Source: Arthrobacter frigidicola
GTDB taxonomy: Bacteria; Actinomycetota; Actinomycetes; Actinomycetales; Micrococcaceae
Length of the DNA stretch: 64,000 nt
Direction of reading: 5' to 3'
Assembly (NCBI GenBank): GCA_003602285.1
Contig: QZVU01000003.1
Coordinates: forward strand, 372,001-436,000
Shown: in pieces, positions 48,698-57,233 of the stretch
How the letters are laid out: each line of letters begins with the position of its first letter
Numbering within the stretch: the first letter of the stretch is position 1
The notes under the pieces: generated by a model
The model's database searches: none
What the model was told of the DNA's origin: nothing
The model's input: the letters and a program-made list of their open reading frames with translations, nothing else
Program-made: the position numbers and the translations under genes

Positions 48698-49485
48698 GAG
48701 AGTCCTTTCGGGCGTGCCATGTGCTCGATGACGCGGCCGGCCCAGTCGACGAGCAGCGCCAGGAGCGCCACGATCACCGAGCCCGCCACGAGCACGCGTG
48801 GAAGGTTCAGGTTCACGCCGGTGGTGATGAGGATGCCCAGGCCGCCGCCGTTGATGAAGGTGGCCAGGGCGCCGGTGCCGACGAGCAGGACCAGGGCGGT
48901 CCGGATGCCGGCGAGCATGATGGGAACCGCAAGGGGAAGCTCGACGCGCACCAGCACGGCCAGGGCACTCATGCCCATCCCCCGGCCGGCCTCGACCAGC
49001 CGCGGGTCGACCTGGTTCAGGCCGACCATGGTGTTGCGCAAAACGGGCAGCATGGCGTAGAGCACCAGAGCGGCGACCGCGGCCCGAAACCCGAAGCCGA
49101 GCCAGAAGGCCAGGAGGACCACGAGCCCGACGGCGGGGGCCGCCTGGCCGAAATTGGCAAGGGCGAGCACCGGCCCGTTGAAACGCGCCAGATGCCTGCG
49201 GGTGAGCAGGACCCCCAGCGGGACGGCGATCAGCAGCACGATCAGCGCCGACAGTCCCGTCAGGGCCAGGTGCTCACGGGTGTAGCCGGCAAGGGATGCG
49301 GGGCTGAGGGTGGTGCGCTCGGTGTCGCTGAGGTCGGCCACGGCCAGCCAGACCGACAGGGCCACGCCGACCAGCAGGATTCCGGCAAGCTGCAGCAGCA
49401 GCGGGCGCCACGACAGCGGTGCGGCGTCCGCGCGGATGGCCGCCTCCTGCCCTGCCGGGACGGCGGTGCGCGGAGACTCACTCAC
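48694..49485 (-). CDS. Osmoprotectant ABC transporter permease
   Basis: 263 residues with six or seven transmembrane helices, OpuCB/ProW-like. The characteristic EAA-loop region GLNQVDPRLVEAGRGMGMSA with ELPLAVPIMLAGIRTALVLL contacts the ATPase. GTGALATFINGGGLGILITTG is a second family segment. It overlaps the ATPase gene by eight bases and the binding protein by four. An extra N-terminal hydrophobic helix (about 27-48) is present compared with its partner permease. Confidence 0.93.
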   Translation of the reverse strand: MSESPRTAVPAGQEAAIRADAAPLSWRPLLLQLAGILLVGVALSVWLAVADLSDTERTTLSPASLAGYTREHLALTGLSALIVLLIAVPLGVLLTRRHLARFNGPVLALANFGQAAPAVGLVVLLAFWLGFGFRAAVAALVLYAMLPVLRNTMVGLNQVDPRLVEAGRGMGMSALAVLVRVELPLAVPIMLAGIRTALVLLVGTGALATFINGGGLGILITTGVNLNLPRVLVAGSVIVALLALLVDWAGRVIEHMARPKGLS

Positions 49486-50773
49486 CGGTGCGCTCCGGTC
49501 CGGCCAGGCCGGCCGCCGGCACGCCGGGGGCGCCGCTGGCCTGCACGGCCTCGAGCGTGCCGGTGTTCACTCCGACCGGGCGGCCCTGGGCGTGGGCGGT
49601 GCGGGCGTGCCGGTGGGCCCGCCCGATCGCGTCCATGACGGTGTCGACGTCGATCACGCCGCGGAACGTATCGCGGGGGCCGGTCACCAGCGCCGCGCCG
49701 ACGCTCGAGACGAGCATGGTGTCGAGGGCGTCATTGAGGGTGGCGCGGTTTCCCACGACCGGCAGCCGCGGGTCGCGTGCAGCGCCGACCCGCTCGAGCC
49801 GGCCCAGCTGCCGGCGCGAGAGCCACTGCAGGGGGCGGTTCCGTGCATCGACGATGACTGAGTGGTTGTGCCCGACGGCGTCCATGCGTGAGAGCACGTC
49901 GGTGGCGAGGTCGCCGGGACGGGCCACGACGGCGTCAGCCACCTCGACCTCGTCCACGCGGGTTAGCGTCAGCTGCTTGAGGCCTGCGCCGGAGCCGATG
50001 AAGTTCTCGACGAATTCGTTGGCGGGCTCGGCAAGGATGCGTTCGGGGGTGTCGTACTGGACGAGCTGGGCGCCCTCGTTGAAGATCGCGATCCAGTCAC
50101 CCAGCTTCACCGCCTCGTCGAAGTCGTGGGTGACGCAGACGATGGTCTTCTGCAGTTCGCTCTGGATGTTGAGCAGCTCGTCCTGCAGGCGCTGGCGCGT
50201 GATGGGATCGACCGCACCGAACGGTTCATCCATGAGCAGCACCGGCGGGTCGGCGGCGAGGGCGCGGGCCACCCCGACGCGCTGCTGCTGGCCGCCGGAG
50301 AGTTCGCGCGGGAACCGGTCGCGGTAGCGGTCGGGATCGAGGGAGACCAGTTCGAGCAGCTCGTCGACGCGTGCAGCAATGCGCTCCTTGCTCCAGCCGA
50401 GCATCTTGGGAACGATGGCGATGTTGGCGGCGACGCTCATGTGCGGGAACAGTCCTCCGGCCTGGATGACGTACCCGATCCGCCGGCGCAGGGCGTCGCC
50501 GTCGATCCGGGTGACGTCGTCGCCGTCGAGCACGATCCGGCCCTCGGTGGGCTCGATCAGCCGGTTGATCATCTTGAGCGTGGTGGTTTTGCCGCAGCCG
50601 GAGGGCCCGACGAACATCACGATCTTCCCGGCCGGGATTTCAAGGGTGAGCCCGTTCACCGCGGGCTTGCCCTGGCCGGGATACCGCTTGGTGACGGTGT
50701 CGAGCAGAATGCTGGCACCGGTGATCGGCGGAGCCGCCGCGGCGGCCGGCGAGGGGAGAGTTGTTTCAGACAC
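49478..50773 (-). CDS. Osmoprotectant ABC transporter ATP-binding protein with CBS domains
   Basis: 431 residues (GTG 50773). The ATPase part contains Walker A GPSGCGKTT, the Q-loop GYVIQAGGLFPHM, the signature LSGGQQQRVGVARAL, Walker B VLLMDEPFGAVD and switch VTHDFDEAVKLGD. The C-terminal third carries two CBS repeats (VVARPGDLATDVLSRMDAVG; LPVVGNRATLNDALDTMLVS), which in OpuA/OpuC systems sense ionic strength or c-di-AMP. The chosen start overlaps the upstream permease by eight bases; the frame stays open to 50857 inside that gene. Confidence 0.93.
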   Translation of the reverse strand: MSETTLPSPAAAAAPPITGASILLDTVTKRYPGQGKPAVNGLTLEIPAGKIVMFVGPSGCGKTTTLKMINRLIEPTEGRIVLDGDDVTRIDGDALRRRIGYVIQAGGLFPHMSVAANIAIVPKMLGWSKERIAARVDELLELVSLDPDRYRDRFPRELSGGQQQRVGVARALAADPPVLLMDEPFGAVDPITRQRLQDELLNIQSELQKTIVCVTHDFDEAVKLGDWIAIFNEGAQLVQYDTPERILAEPANEFVENFIGSGAGLKQLTLTRVDEVEVADAVVARPGDLATDVLSRMDAVGHNHSVIVDARNRPLQWLSRRQLGRLERVGAARDPRLPVVGNRATLNDALDTMLVSSVGAALVTGPRDTFRGVIDVDTVMDAIGRAHRHARTAHAQGRPVGVNTGTLEAVQASGAPGVPAAGLAGPERTGE

Positions 50774-51407
50774 GGATACCTCGTGGGGTTGTGAGCCGGC
50801 CCAGGCCGACGAGAAGCAGGTCAAGGACAAGGGCAAGGAGAATGACGCAGACGACACCGGTGGCGACCGACTCGAACGAGTTCGCCCCGCCCAGCCGGGA
50901 GAGCCCGGAGAAGATGAGGCCGCCGAGGCCGGGGCCGAGGGCGTAGGCGGTGATGGCGGCGATCCCCATCACCATCTGCGCCGAAACGCGGATCCCGGTG
51001 AGGATGACCGGCCACGCCAGGGGAAGCTCGATCCGGACGAGCGTGCGGACCCGCCCCATGCCGATGCCGCGTGCTGCCTCAACCAGGGACTGGTCGATGC
51101 CGGTCAGGCCGACGACGGCATTGCGGAGGATCGGCAGTGCCGCGAAGAACGCCACGACGATCACCGCCGGGCCCACTCCGAATCCGAGGGGGGCGATCAG
51201 CAGGCCGATCAGCGCGAAGGCGGGAATCGTGAGGCCGATCGCGGAAATACCGTTCACGAGGGCCGAGAGGGTGGGGCTGCGGTAGACGAGCGTGGCCAGG
51301 ACGACGGCGGCCACCGCAGCGAGCAGCAGGCACTGCACCACGAGGGAGAAGTGCTGCCAGCTCGAGAAGAGGATCGAGTCGATCCTATCGACGAGGAAAT
51401 CGGTCAC
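50766..51407 (-). CDS. Osmoprotectant ABC transporter permease (first gene of operon)
   Basis: 213-residue, five-helix OpuCD-like permease. Its EAA loop is GLTGIDQSLVEAARGIGMGR with VRTLVRIELPLAWPVILTGI, followed by YALGPGLGGLIFSGL. GTG 51407 has AAAGGG about nine bases upstream. The operon order permease-ATPase-permease-receptor, all with overlapping ends, is the usual OpuC-like arrangement. Likely induced by osmotic stress, but no regulator is adjacent. Confidence 0.93.
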   Translation of the reverse strand: MTDFLVDRIDSILFSSWQHFSLVVQCLLLAAVAAVVLATLVYRSPTLSALVNGISAIGLTIPAFALIGLLIAPLGFGVGPAVIVVAFFAALPILRNAVVGLTGIDQSLVEAARGIGMGRVRTLVRIELPLAWPVILTGIRVSAQMVMGIAAITAYALGPGLGGLIFSGLSRLGGANSFESVATGVVCVILLALVLDLLLVGLGRLTTPRGIRV

Positions 51408-51736
51408 ATTCGTACCCTTTTCACCTTGGGGGAACTGCCCGCGCGTAGGTCGCGCCGGGAGGAAACCAGGCCGCTTTATCGGTGAACGGCGGCCTCTACC
51501 TTAGGCAGGTTTCACAGAAGTTCGCATTTCACCAGCCGTCCCAAGGGCCCCTCCGGTAACGCCGGATGGCCGCCCGCGACGGTCCCCGGCGGCGTCCCGC
51601 GTCACCTTCGGCGGTATGCTGGATTCGCCCTCGGGACCGCCGTAGGCTCGATCCAGCCCGTGGCTCCGCCGTGGGTTTCAGCACCGAATCCGTGGCGGAA
51701 ATCCGCGGATGTATTCACCGAAAGTAGGACCATTTC
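51408..51736. other. Intergenic region between the osmoprotectant operon and the DoxX-like gene
   Basis: Divergent gap of about 330 bases without a credible gene. It must hold the promoters of both flanking units, but no hexamer pair could be chosen with confidence. A stretch near 51495-51530 is richer in A/T and contains CCTTAGGCAGGTTTCAC, which weakly resembles an iron box. Confidence 0.45.
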
Positions 51737-52153
51737 ATGGTTATCAAACTCAGCCACATCCCGCCGCGGGCGGCTACCGGCGCCTTCATCCTCAACTCCG
51801 GAATCGGCAAGGTCGGCATCGACCAGGAGAGCGCCGCGTACATGCAGCAGATGGCCGCCGGCGTCTTCCCCCAGGCCGGCCAGCTCGACCCGGAGAAGTT
51901 CGGCAAGATCCTCTCCGCGGTGGAGATCGGCCTGGGCAGCCTCCTGCTCGTGCCGTTCGTTCCCAGCCGCCTCGCCGGCCTGGCCCTGGCGGGTTTTTCC
52001 GGGGGGCTTCTTGCGATGTACCTCAAGACCGAGGGAATGACGGAGAAGGACGGGGTGCGCCCAACCCAGGCCGGAACCCCTGTCGCCAAGGACGTCTGGA
52101 TGCTCGGCATCGCCCTGGGCCTCATCCTCGACTCGCCGAAGAAGCGGAAGTAG
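51737..52153 (+). CDS. Small DoxX-like membrane protein
   Basis: 138 residues. After HIPPRAATGAFILNSGIGKV (a DoxX/DoxD-like opening with an early helix) come two hydrophobic segments (about 59-76 and 78-95) and a last one (about 117-131), then a basic KKRK end. Three or four membrane passages fit the DoxX fold, though sequence identity to named members is not certain. Function unknown. It is separated from the next sugar-transport operon by 168 bp. Confidence 0.65.
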   Translation: MVIKLSHIPPRAATGAFILNSGIGKVGIDQESAAYMQQMAAGVFPQAGQLDPEKFGKILSAVEIGLGSLLLVPFVPSRLAGLALAGFSGGLLAMYLKTEGMTEKDGVRPTQAGTPVAKDVWMLGIALGLILDSPKKRK

Positions 52154-52321
52154 CCGCCCGCCCGCCGTACCGGTGCACACGCCAAGCCTGCTGACAGTAA
52201 GCTGCCTTAGGTATTTCGAGGAGAAGTGCTTATGCTGACTTCACACGGTAGTCCCGCGTCGACCGGAGGTTGAAAACCCACTCCTCGAGCCGTCCGGGAC
52301 GTTCGAAGCAAAGGGGCGGGT

Positions 52322-53698
52322 ATGAAGACTCGGAAGTCACTGGCCATTGCGGCAGCGTTAGGGCTGACACTCTCGGCGTGCGCCACCGGTACGGGCGGCT
52401 CCCAGACAGCCGAAGACAGCCAGTTCGACCCGGAGGCCGAGGTCTCCGGGGAACTGAACATCATGGGCTTCGGCGCGACCGACGAGATCGGCGAAACGCG
52501 CGTGAAGTCGGCCGAGGAGAAGCTCGACGGCGTGAAGGTGAGCCTGGTCGAAGGCGACCTGGACATCCAGCAGTTCCTCTCCGCCGTCGCCTCCGGGGAA
52601 CCGCCGGCCCTGATCTACGCCAACCGCAACCAGCTTGGGACCTTTGCCTCCCGGGGGGCGATTCTGCCCCTGAACGAGTGCATCAACGCCCATGGCATTC
52701 AGGTCGACCACTTCCGGGCGGCGGCAATGAGCCAGGTGACCTTCGAGGACGAGGTCTACGGAGTGCCCGAGTTCAACCAGGTGCAGATCGTCATGGGCAA
52801 CTCGGCGCTGCTCGAGGAACAGGGCCTCAGCGTCGAGGACATCGACGGCTCTGACTGGGACGGCATCCGGAAGGCCACCGATACGCTCGTCAAGAACGAG
52901 GGCAAGCTCAGCGTGATCGGCTACGACACGAAGCTCCCCGAATTCCTTCCCATCTGGGCCAAGGCCAACGGTGCCGACATCATCTCCGCGGACGGACGCA
53001 AAGCCCAGCTCAACGACCCCGCCGTCGTCGAGGCCCTCGAGTTCGCCTCTGAGATCTATGAGAAGCAGGGCGGCTTCAGCGCCGTCAAGGCGTTCCGGGA
53101 CTCGGCCGATTTCTTCGGGGAGGGAAACCAGTTCGCCTCCAACACGCTCGGGGCCATGCCCATGGAGCAGTGGTACGTCAACATCCTCAACGACGTCTCG
53201 CCGGATGCCCCGATGGCGTTCACCACCCTGAAGGACACCTCGGGCAAGACCATGAGCTACTCCAGCGGGTCGGCCTGGGCCATCCCGAAGGGAAGCTCAA
53301 ACCCCGAGGCCGCCTGCCGGTTCATCGAACACATGACCAAGGTCGACACCTGGATGGAGGCCGCCACCGCCCGCGCCGACATGCGCGCCGAGGAGGGCAA
53401 GCCGTTCACGGGGCTGTTCACCGGCAACCAGGCCGCCGACGAGCGGATCAAGGAAGAGTTCGTCAAGGTGGGCTCCGACCCCAAGTGGGACGCGGCCATC
53501 GAGGCATCGTACGAGGCCAACGAAGCATCCTTCGCCCTGCCGGCCAGCCCCGCCGACGCCGAATTCGAGACGGCGTGGGAGGACGCGGTGAACCGGGTGC
53601 TCAACGGCCAGCAGGAACCCCAGGCCGCCCTCGACCAGGCGCAGGAGGAGGCCCAGCAGGCTCTTGACGAGGCCTGGAGCTCCTGGGACGAGGAATAG
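52322..53698 (+). CDS. Carbohydrate ABC transporter substrate-binding lipoprotein
   Basis: 458-residue type II receptor (family 1 extracellular solute-binding protein). The signal peptide ends LTLSAC (Cys20). Typical segments are QQFLSAVASGEPPALIYANR, YGVPEFNQVQIVMGNSALLEE, MPMEQWYVNIL and SSGSAWAIPKGSSNPEAACRFI. The C-terminus is glutamine/alanine/glutamate-rich and helical. It opens an operon with two MalFG-like permeases. No dedicated ATPase gene is nearby, so a shared MsiK-type ATPase elsewhere is likely. Sugar unknown. Confidence 0.93.
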   Translation: MKTRKSLAIAAALGLTLSACATGTGGSQTAEDSQFDPEAEVSGELNIMGFGATDEIGETRVKSAEEKLDGVKVSLVEGDLDIQQFLSAVASGEPPALIYANRNQLGTFASRGAILPLNECINAHGIQVDHFRAAAMSQVTFEDEVYGVPEFNQVQIVMGNSALLEEQGLSVEDIDGSDWDGIRKATDTLVKNEGKLSVIGYDTKLPEFLPIWAKANGADIISADGRKAQLNDPAVVEALEFASEIYEKQGGFSAVKAFRDSADFFGEGNQFASNTLGAMPMEQWYVNILNDVSPDAPMAFTTLKDTSGKTMSYSSGSAWAIPKGSSNPEAACRFIEHMTKVDTWMEAATARADMRAEEGKPFTGLFTGNQAADERIKEEFVKVGSDPKWDAAIEASYEANEASFALPASPADAEFETAWEDAVNRVLNGQQEPQAALDQAQEEAQQALDEAWSSWDEE

Positions 53699-53701
53699 GA
53701 G

Positions 53702-54673
53702 ATGAGCTCGCAGGCCGCCCCGCTGCGGGGTCCTCGGGCCGCTAAGCCGGTGCTCCGGCCGGGCCAGCGGCGGAACCGCCGCCGCGCCCGGCGCGCCGCG
53801 CTGCTGTTCATCAGCCCGTGGATCGCCGGTTTCCTCATCTTCACGCTCTGGCCGGTGATTTACAGCGCCTACCTGTCGCTGACCGACTACGACGTGATCA
53901 ACAACCCGAACTTCGTGGGCACGGCCAACTATGCCGAGCTGTTCGAGGACCCGAAGACCGCCCTGTCGCTGCGCAACACCTTCATCTACACCGCCATCTC
54001 GGTGCCGGCGCACGTGATCGTGTCGCTGCTGCTGGCGCTGCTGCTGAACCGGGCCGGGCGCGCCTCCGGGTTCTTCCGGACGGTGTTCTACCTGCCGAAG
54101 ATGACGCCCCCGGTGGCCATCGGCATCCTGGTGCTGCTCCTGTTCAACGGGCAGAACGGACTGGTCAACGGTTTCCTCGGCTGGTTCGGCATCGACGGTC
54201 CGGCGTGGACCACCGACCCGTCCTGGATCAAGCCCGGGCTGATCCTGATGAGCCTGTGGACCCTCGGGTCATCGGTGATCATCCTGCTGGCGGCGCTGCG
54301 CGATGTGCCGCAGGAACTCTACGACTCGGCGAAGGTCGACGGCGCCAACAGCTTCCAGGTCACCCGCAGTATCACCCTGCCGATGATCAGCGGGAGCCTG
54401 TTCTTCCTCGTCATCATCAACACGATCGCCGGGTTCCAGACTTTCACCGAGGCGTACACGGCGTTCTTCGGCTCGGGCAACACCACCTACAGCAACGACG
54501 CCGCCCTGTTCTACTCGATCTACCTGTTCCAGCAGGCCTTCGAATTCCTCCACATGGGCTACGCCTCCGCCATGGCCTGGGTGCTGTTCGTCATCGTCCT
54601 GATCGTCACGGTGATCCAGATGGTCGTCAGCCGGAGGTTCGTCTACTACGAAAGCGGGAACAACGATGGCTGA
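53702..54673 (+). CDS. Carbohydrate ABC transporter permease (MalF/UgpA type)
   Basis: 323 residues with six transmembrane helices after a basic N-terminus (1-35). The opening LLFISPWIAGFLIFTLWPVI and the conserved loop ALRDVPQELYDSAKVDGANS with FQVTRSITLPMISG are the MalF-family EAA motif that docks on the ATPase. It starts three bases after the receptor gene and overlaps the next permease by eight bases. Confidence 0.94.
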   Translation: MSSQAAPLRGPRAAKPVLRPGQRRNRRRARRAALLFISPWIAGFLIFTLWPVIYSAYLSLTDYDVINNPNFVGTANYAELFEDPKTALSLRNTFIYTAISVPAHVIVSLLLALLLNRAGRASGFFRTVFYLPKMTPPVAIGILVLLLFNGQNGLVNGFLGWFGIDGPAWTTDPSWIKPGLILMSLWTLGSSVIILLAALRDVPQELYDSAKVDGANSFQVTRSITLPMISGSLFFLVIINTIAGFQTFTEAYTAFFGSGNTTYSNDAALFYSIYLFQQAFEFLHMGYASAMAWVLFVIVLIVTVIQMVVSRRFVYYESGNNDG

Positions 54674-55613
54674 TCTCCAGGCCGGGCCGTCCCAGCTGCC
54701 GCCGGTCGCGCCGGTCCGCCCCGTTGACGGCGCCCCCGCGGCGGTGGCGCCGGCGCCGCGGCGCACCGGCCCGGCGGGGACCCGCCGCAGCCCCGTCGCC
54801 CGGGTGCTCACCTGGCTGGCGCTGGGTGCCGCGACGGTCATCTTCACCTATCCGCTGCTGTGGCTGATCAGCGCCTCCTTCAAGCCGCGCTCAGAGGTCT
54901 TCGACAACCGGCTGATCCCAAAGTCGTTCACATTCGAGAACTACCTCACCGTCTGGCAGGAGGCTCCGCTCGCGCTGTGGCTGAGCAACACCGTGCTCGT
55001 CACGGTGCTCGCCGCCACCACCGTCACCATCTCCAGTGCCCTGGTGGCGTGGGGCTTCGCGTTCTTCCGGTTCCGGGGCCGCAATGTGCTGTTCGGCCTG
55101 GTTTTGGCGACCATGATGCTCCCCGGCGCGGTCACCATGATTCCGACCTTCCTGATCTGGAACAGCCTGGGCCAGGTCGGCACGCTCACCCCGCTGTGGG
55201 CGGGCAACCTCTTCGGCAGCGCGTTCTACATCTTCCTGCTGCGCCAGTTCTTCCTGGGACTGCCGCGCGAGCTGTTCGAGGCCGCCCGTGTGGACGGGGC
55301 GAACAACTGGCACATGTTCTCGCGCATCGCGCTGCCGCTGTGCAAACCCGCCCTCGTCGTCACCCTGCTCTTCGAGTTCCAGGCGGCCTGGACGGACCTG
55401 ATGCGCCCGCTGATCTACCTGCGGGACAGTTCGACCTTCACGGTCCCCCGAGGCCTGAAGGCCCTGCTCGATCAGTTCGGGTTCGGCGGGGACTGGCACT
55501 GGGAACTGGTGGTGACGGCGAGCGTGATCACCACGGTGCCGATGATCGTCCTCTTCTTTATCGGCCAGCGGCACTTCGTCGAGGGGATCGCCACCACGGG
55601 CAACAAGGGCTGA
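54666..55613 (+). CDS. Carbohydrate ABC transporter permease (MalG/UgpE type)
   Basis: 315 residues. A Pro/Ala-rich N-terminus (1-40) is followed by six helices. The MalG-type loop is LGLPRELFEAARVDGANNWH followed by MFSRIALPLCKPALVVTLLF, and the C-terminal end FFIGQRHFVEGIATTGNKG is a family signature. It is the third gene of the importer operon. A short perfect hairpin, GGGCT-GAC-AGCCC, spans its stop codon (55607-55619). Confidence 0.94.
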   Translation: MADLQAGPSQLPPVAPVRPVDGAPAAVAPAPRRTGPAGTRRSPVARVLTWLALGAATVIFTYPLLWLISASFKPRSEVFDNRLIPKSFTFENYLTVWQEAPLALWLSNTVLVTVLAATTVTISSALVAWGFAFFRFRGRNVLFGLVLATMMLPGAVTMIPTFLIWNSLGQVGTLTPLWAGNLFGSAFYIFLLRQFFLGLPRELFEAARVDGANNWHMFSRIALPLCKPALVVTLLFEFQAAWTDLMRPLIYLRDSSTFTVPRGLKALLDQFGFGGDWHWELVVTASVITTVPMIVLFFIGQRHFVEGIATTGNKG

Positions 55614-55662
55614 CAGCCCGGCGGACCGAGCGGGTGCGGAGAGCCTTCTGCCACCCGGAGGG

Positions 55663-55905
55663 CTACCGTGGCGAGGCATCCCGGCTGCGCTGGGCCGGAG
55701 TGACCAGCGCCGCGATCCGGAGGAGTTCGGCTCTGGGGATCCCGGTGGCTTCGGACAGCGCGCCCGGCTCCTCCCCCGCCCCGAAGGCCTCAAGCACAAG
55801 ATCCCGGTACAGCAGGGCCAGCCGGTCGCGCTCGAACTCCGCTCGTTCGAGGTCGGCTGCAGCAATCATGATCTGCTTGAGGGGACTGGGGCTGGATTCG
55901 GACAT
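55663..55905 (-). CDS. Small conserved-looking protein of unknown function
   Basis: 80 residues. A helical central part (ADLERAEFERDRLALLYRDL) is followed by EAFGAGEEPGALSEATGIPR and AELLRIAALV, which resembles a helix-turn-helix of the kind found in small actinobacterial proteins. No named family recognised. It is oriented against the sugar operon and is followed upstream, 48 bases away, by another small gene in the same direction, so they may form a pair. Confidence 0.6.
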   Translation of the reverse strand: MSESSPSPLKQIMIAAADLERAEFERDRLALLYRDLVLEAFGAGEEPGALSEATGIPRAELLRIAALVTPAQRSRDASPR

Positions 55906-55953
55906 GGCCGCCCTTTCACGTAACAGGGGTTGGTCTTCGAATTTATCAGCCGA

Positions 55954-56214
55954 TCAGGACCTTCCGCGACCTTCGCCGCTGTAGGGCGCGCGCGGTGGAG
56001 CCGGTTGTTCTGCAATGAATTCATTCACCGCGTGCGCGAGCATGTCCCGCTCAAAAGCCGGAAGCAGCAGCGAACTGTAGAGGTAGGCGTCCACCTCCTC
56101 CTCGCCGGCATTCCCGCCGAGCCCGACATAGCGCAGCCACAGCTCATAAAGGCTCAGGCTCGTCTGCCGGAAAGCCGCACAGGTGCGGCGCTGCTGGTCC
56201 TTTTCGCTGATCAC
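55954..56214 (-). CDS. Small protein of unknown function
   Basis: 86 residues, mainly helical: RRTCAAFRQTSLSLYELWLR, then YVGLGGNAGEEEVDAYLYSS and LLLPAFERDMLAHAVNEFI, with a disordered basic end (PPRAPYSGEGRGRS). The pattern is protein-like, with a periodic hydrophobic spacing that suggests a helical bundle, but no family was recognised. It lies just upstream of the other small gene and is divergent from the MBL-fold gene. Confidence 0.6.
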   Translation of the reverse strand: MISEKDQQRRTCAAFRQTSLSLYELWLRYVGLGGNAGEEEVDAYLYSSLLLPAFERDMLAHAVNEFIAEQPAPPRAPYSGEGRGRS

Positions 56215-56425
56215 CGGACCCTACCGCTTCTGGACTCGCGCCGGCACTGGGGCGTCCTCCCCGGAAGGACCGGGAAACCGGTGCCCCACACCGGCACATC
56301 GGCGTGAAATCGACTACAACTCCAACGTATCGGGCAAGCCCGGGTTTGGAAAGAAAGGTCCTTGCGGAACTCCCCTTTGCACTGCTTGGCTAGAATTTTC
56401 CGGTTTGCCCCAGGGAGGATCCAAC

Positions 56426-57169
56426 GTGTTCACACCGAATATCGCCGAGGGGATCCACCGCATCACCCACGCGCACACGAACTGCTATCTGGTCGAGGAC
56501 GGCGGGGGCCTGCTCCTTGTCGACGCCGGGCTGCCGGGCACGCGGCGGAAGTTCATCGGCGCGCTGAGCAGCCTGGGCAGGAGCCTCGCCGACGTGCGGG
56601 CCGTGGTGCTCACCCATGGCCATTTCGACCACGTCGGGTTCGCCGAATACCTGCGGAGCCAGCACGGGATCCCCGTCTACGGCCACGTGGACGACGCGTA
56701 CATTGCCGCCCACCCCTACCGATACCAGCGCGAGAGGACGCCGCTGCTGTACCCGGTGCGGTATCCCCAGGCGGTCCCGGTGCTGGCCCGCATGACGGCC
56801 GCCGGAGCACTCAAGGTGCGCGGGGTGAAGAAACTTGAGCCGTTGACGTCCGCCAGTGCCGCCGCCCTGCCGGGAAACCCCGTCCTGGTCCCCTCTCCGG
56901 GGCACACCCTCGGCCACTGTGCGCTGTCCTTCCCGGAGCGGGGCGTGCTGATCAGCGGTGACGCACTGGTGACCCTCGACCCTTACACCGGCCGGAGGGG
57001 CCCGCAGATCGTCGCCCGGGCCGCGACCGCAGACACCGCCGCTGCCCTCACCTCTCTCGATGCGCTCGAGGGCACCGGAGCCGAGTTCGTCCTGCCCGGG
57101 CACGGCTACGCGTGGACCAACGGGGTGGCGAAGGCCGCGGCGGAGGCCCGCCTGGTCGGGGCGCACTAG
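56426..57169 (+). CDS. MBL-fold metallo-hydrolase
   Basis: 247-residue metallo-beta-lactamase-fold enzyme. The metal-binding motifs are complete: THGHFDHVG (63-71), PSPGHTLGHC, SGDALVTLD and LPGHGYAW. GTG 56426 is chosen because AGGGAGG lies just upstream; the frame extends to 56183, but that part overlaps the divergent small gene. This group includes hydroxyacylglutathione hydrolase-like enzymes, lactonases and others; the substrate is not known. Transcribed alone. Confidence 0.9.
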   Translation: MFTPNIAEGIHRITHAHTNCYLVEDGGGLLLVDAGLPGTRRKFIGALSSLGRSLADVRAVVLTHGHFDHVGFAEYLRSQHGIPVYGHVDDAYIAAHPYRYQRERTPLLYPVRYPQAVPVLARMTAAGALKVRGVKKLEPLTSASAAALPGNPVLVPSPGHTLGHCALSFPERGVLISGDALVTLDPYTGRRGPQIVARAATADTAAALTSLDALEGTGAEFVLPGHGYAWTNGVAKAAAEARLVGAH

Positions 57170-57233
57170 CGCCGCCGGCCGCGCGCCCGGAATGCGGGTC
57201 GGGACCGGGCCGTCCGAACGATAGGCTCTAGTC

